NCBI RefSeq assembly: GCF_052055485.1
Contig: NZ_CP197171.1
Location: forward strand, 1,426,001-1,490,000
Length of the DNA: 64,000 bases
Direction of reading: 5' to 3'
Origin: Amphibacillus sp052055485
GTDB taxonomy: Bacteria; Bacillota; Bacilli; Bacillales; Amphibacillaceae
The position numbers and the translations under genes are program-made. Under the pieces are notes generated by a model, which did no database searches, was not told the DNA's origin, and saw only the letters and a program-made list of their open reading frames with translations. Shown piece by piece: positions 62,110 to 64,000 of the stretch; the first letter of the stretch is position 1; every line of letters starts with the position of its first letter.

Positions 62110-62949
62110 ATGGATACATTAATTAACAAGGTTTATGAGCTGGGAAATAATAATTATTGTATTAAAGAAGCTGATTCCACGAGTTGTTATTTATTAGTTG
62201 GTAAGGAGAAGGCCTTATTGTTTGACACAGCCTATGGTTATGAAGACATTCGACCTATTATTCAACAAATAACGGATTTGCCTCTTGTTGTTGTTAATAG
62301 CCATGGTGACCCTGACCATGCTCTCGGTAATTATTGGTTTGACGAGGTGTTTATTCATGAGTTGGATTTAGGAAAATTGTTTCAAAATGATAATCCTGAT
62401 ATTAAGAAGAAAGCGATTGACTATCGCTTGAACAAAAAGCCTGAATTACAAGGTGCTATTGATGAACCTTCTTATTTAGCATCGACGATCAAACATGTGA
62501 ATTATCGGTTTGTTCGAGAGGGAGATGTATTTGACTTAGGTCAAAAATCATTAGAAGTGATTCATTTGCCAGGTCATTCATATGGATGTATTGCCCTTTT
62601 AGATCAAGATAATGGTGATTTATTTAGTGGTGACATGGTAACAAAACATAATATTTGGTATTTCTTAACGAACGACGAACAAGCTCCTTTTAACATGGCT
62701 TATGCTGCTTACGATAAATTATTAAGACGAAAAGATGAAATTGGTGATATCTATCCAGCGCATGGACCTTTTCCCATTCAATCCGATATCATTACCCAGT
62801 TGAAAAAGGCATTAGCTGATATCAAAGTAAATCACCAACAGGATGAGTTGTTTGAATCGTTTGTCGGGAATGGCTATAAGCATTATTACAAAGATACCCT
62901 GATTATTTATTCCAAGGAAAGATTACAAGAATTTATCGAAGAAGATTAA
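62110..62949 (+). CDS. MBL-fold metallo-hydrolase
   Basis: A 279-residue protein of the metallo-beta-lactamase fold: LLFDTAYGYEDI, the metal site VNSHGDPDHALGNYW, HLPGHSYGCIALLD, LFSGDMV and YPAHGPF. The usual HxHxDH reads HGDPDH, so the second histidine is replaced by aspartate. The family cleaves esters, thioesters, lactones and phosphodiesters. It lies 30 bp after the GH1 and 12 bp before the EIIBC gene, and so should act on a PTS-derived sugar compound, perhaps a lactone or ester. AGGAGG precedes the ATG. The substrate is unknown. Confidence 0.85.
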   Translation: MDTLINKVYELGNNNYCIKEADSTSCYLLVGKEKALLFDTAYGYEDIRPIIQQITDLPLVVVNSHGDPDHALGNYWFDEVFIHELDLGKLFQNDNPDIKKKAIDYRLNKKPELQGAIDEPSYLASTIKHVNYRFVREGDVFDLGQKSLEVIHLPGHSYGCIALLDQDNGDLFSGDMVTKHNIWYFLTNDEQAPFNMAYAAYDKLLRRKDEIGDIYPAHGPFPIQSDIITQLKKALADIKVNHQQDELFESFVGNGYKHYYKDTLIIYSKERLQEFIEED

Positions 62950-62961
62950 GGGGGGATTAAA

Positions 62962-64000
62962 GTGGACATGAGTAAACTAGCAGAAAATATTATTTCATTG
63001 GTAGGTGGAAAAGAGAGTATAGATTCTGTCACGCACTGTATGACTCGGTTGCGGTTTGTATTAACAGATGATATGGAAGCAGAAACTAACAAAGAACAAC
63101 TAGAAAGCTTGGAAGGTGTTGCAGGAGTTGTTAATAATGGTGGGCAGTTCCAAGTGATTATCGGCAACAATGTGGAAACAGTATATCAAGAGATAGAGGC
63201 TCAATTAGGAAAAGAGAAGGAAGAAGGTTCGAAGGAAGATAAACGAAATTGGTTAGATCGTTTCTTTGATACACTATCCGGTATCTTTGTCCCTGTTATT
63301 CCTGCTATAGCTGGTGCAGGAATTCTCAAAGGATTACTGGTTGTATTGGTGAATCTGGGCTGGGTTTCTGGAGAATCAAATACGTATATGGTTTTAGATG
63401 TGATTTCTGATGCCGTATTTTATTTCTTGCCTATTTTACTAGCGTTTAATGCAGCTAAGAAGTTTCGCTGTAATCCAATCATTGCAGCAACGATTGGGAC
63501 CATTCTATTACATCCTACATTTACTGGTGTAGTTGCAGAGGGGAACGTCGCAATTGATTTCTTTTCTATCCCATTTACTTTAATGAATTATTCCTCTTCT
63601 GTATTACCGATTATTATTGGTGTATGGCTGTTGTCCTATATCGAACGATTTATTAAATCTTGGATGCCGAAAGTATTGGATATTGTCTTCACCCCAGTTT
63701 TTTCATTGCTTATTACGGTACCGATAATTCTGATAGTGATTGGTCCCATAAGTATTTGGATAGGGGATTTAGTTTCAACAGGAATTAATGCCTTATATAG
63801 TAATCTAACCTTTATTGCAGGGATGGTTTTGGGTGCTGTGTATCCATTGCTTGTATTAACAGGTACGCATTATGGATTATTACCGATTATGTTGCAAAAT
63901 ATATCATCCAATGGCTATGATGTTATTTTAGCACTGTGTGCAGCAGGTAATACAGCTGTTGCAGGAACTGTACTTAGCGTCTATTTCAAAGCGAAAAGTA
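62962..64000 (+). CDS. PTS beta-glucoside-type EIIBC, cut by the window end
   Basis: The frame is open to the end of the window (346 codons). Residues 3-80 form EIIB with Cys28 in VTHCMTRLRFVLTDD and QFQVIIGNNVETVY. After a charged linker, EIIC starts with FFDTLSGIFVPVIPAIAGAG and continues with FYFLPILLAFNAAKKF and GTHYGLLPIMLQNI. The GTG at 62962, six bases after GGGGGG, is preferred to the ATG at 62968. Whether an EIIA domain follows cannot be seen. It imports the substrate for the GH1 and MBL enzymes encoded before it. Confidence 0.9.
   Translation, partial: MDMSKLAENIISLVGGKESIDSVTHCMTRLRFVLTDDMEAETNKEQLESLEGVAGVVNNGGQFQVIIGNNVETVYQEIEAQLGKEKEEGSKEDKRNWLDRFFDTLSGIFVPVIPAIAGAGILKGLLVVLVNLGWVSGESNTYMVLDVISDAVFYFLPILLAFNAAKKFRCNPIIAATIGTILLHPTFTGVVAEGNVAIDFFSIPFTLMNYSSSVLPIIIGVWLLSYIERFIKSWMPKVLDIVFTPVFSLLITVPIILIVIGPISIWIGDLVSTGINALYSNLTFIAGMVLGAVYPLLVLTGTHYGLLPIMLQNISSNGYDVILALCAAGNTAVAGTVLSVYFKAKS

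Noticed and set aside
1..64000. tRNA or rRNA genes
   Set aside because: No recognisable tRNA T-loop/acceptor pattern or rRNA sequence was seen by eye; a dedicated scan was not possible.

Overview
The window is AT-rich, densely coded DNA with strong Shine-Dalgarno sequences (AGGAGG), sigma-A type promoters (TTGACA/TATAAT), LicT/BglG antitermination sites, cre-like sites and PRD regulators. This points to a Firmicute of the Bacillaceae. The combination of carbohydrate genes and scattered intergenic repeats would suit a halophilic or alkaliphilic genus, but that is inference; no rRNA or species marker is present. Nearly all of the window is a carbohydrate-utilisation region.

Layout. 1-0.3 kb: 3' end of nanE. 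0.5-4.3 kb (minus): a LicT-type antiterminator, a PTS EIIBC with an extra, degenerate EIIB domain, and an ADP-ribosylglycohydrolase-family enzyme. 4.4-5.5 kb: decayed genes. 5.5-6.2 kb: a YczE-like membrane protein. 6.4-15.6 kb: LacI regulator, GH1, two LplB/LplC-type permeases, binding lipoprotein, YesL-like protein, GH30 and a BglK-like ROK kinase, a beta-glucan oligosaccharide operon. 15.7-25.7 kb: LacI regulator, binding lipoprotein, two permeases, histidine phosphatase, YesL-like protein, GH65 phosphorylase and beta-phosphoglucomutase, a disaccharide phosphorolysis operon. 26.3-28.1 kb: MgtC-like protein and a Cu/Zn-SOD lipoprotein. 28.3-32.0 kb: LicT antiterminator, PTS EIICB, PIG-L deacetylase and EIIA. 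32.3-32.9 kb: repeats, including an eight-unit 20-bp tandem array. 33.1-40.2 kb: nucleoside phosphorylase and MFS transporter (minus), divergent from a PucR regulator and a two-permease ABC importer. 40.3-43.6 kb (minus): MATE exporter and a secreted GH11-CBM36 xylanase. 44.2-54.7 kb: a lactose/cellobiose-type PTS (EIIC, EIIB and EIIA scattered), small proteins, a LicR/CelR-like PRD activator, a DUF871/MupG-like protein, ROK kinase and GH4 phospho-glucosidase. 55.0-57.6 kb: KDPG aldolase, KDG kinase and an IclR regulator. 58.6-64.0 kb: PRD regulator, GH1 6-P-beta-glucosidase, MBL-fold hydrolase and PTS EIIBC (cut by the window end).

How the genes work together. Secreted xylanase and other depolymerases would supply oligosaccharides. 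Two ABC importers, both without their own ATPase and so probably served by a shared MsmX-type ATPase, bring in intact sugars. These are split by hydrolysis (GH30, GH1), probably after phosphorylation by a BglK-like ROK kinase, or by phosphorolysis (GH65 plus beta-PGM). At least four PTS systems bring in phosphorylated sugars for GH1, GH4 and less usual enzymes (ARH family, PIG-L, MBL fold).

The most interesting signals are: the PTS operon whose only enzyme is an ARH-family protein; the PTS/PIG-L cassette; a palindrome/cre/-10 promoter module occurring three times around the PRD activator; a TATAAT-TGAAAAGCTTTTCA promoter-operator unit occurring three times; the 20-bp tandem array; and a dispersed intergenic repeat family that splits a PTS operon.
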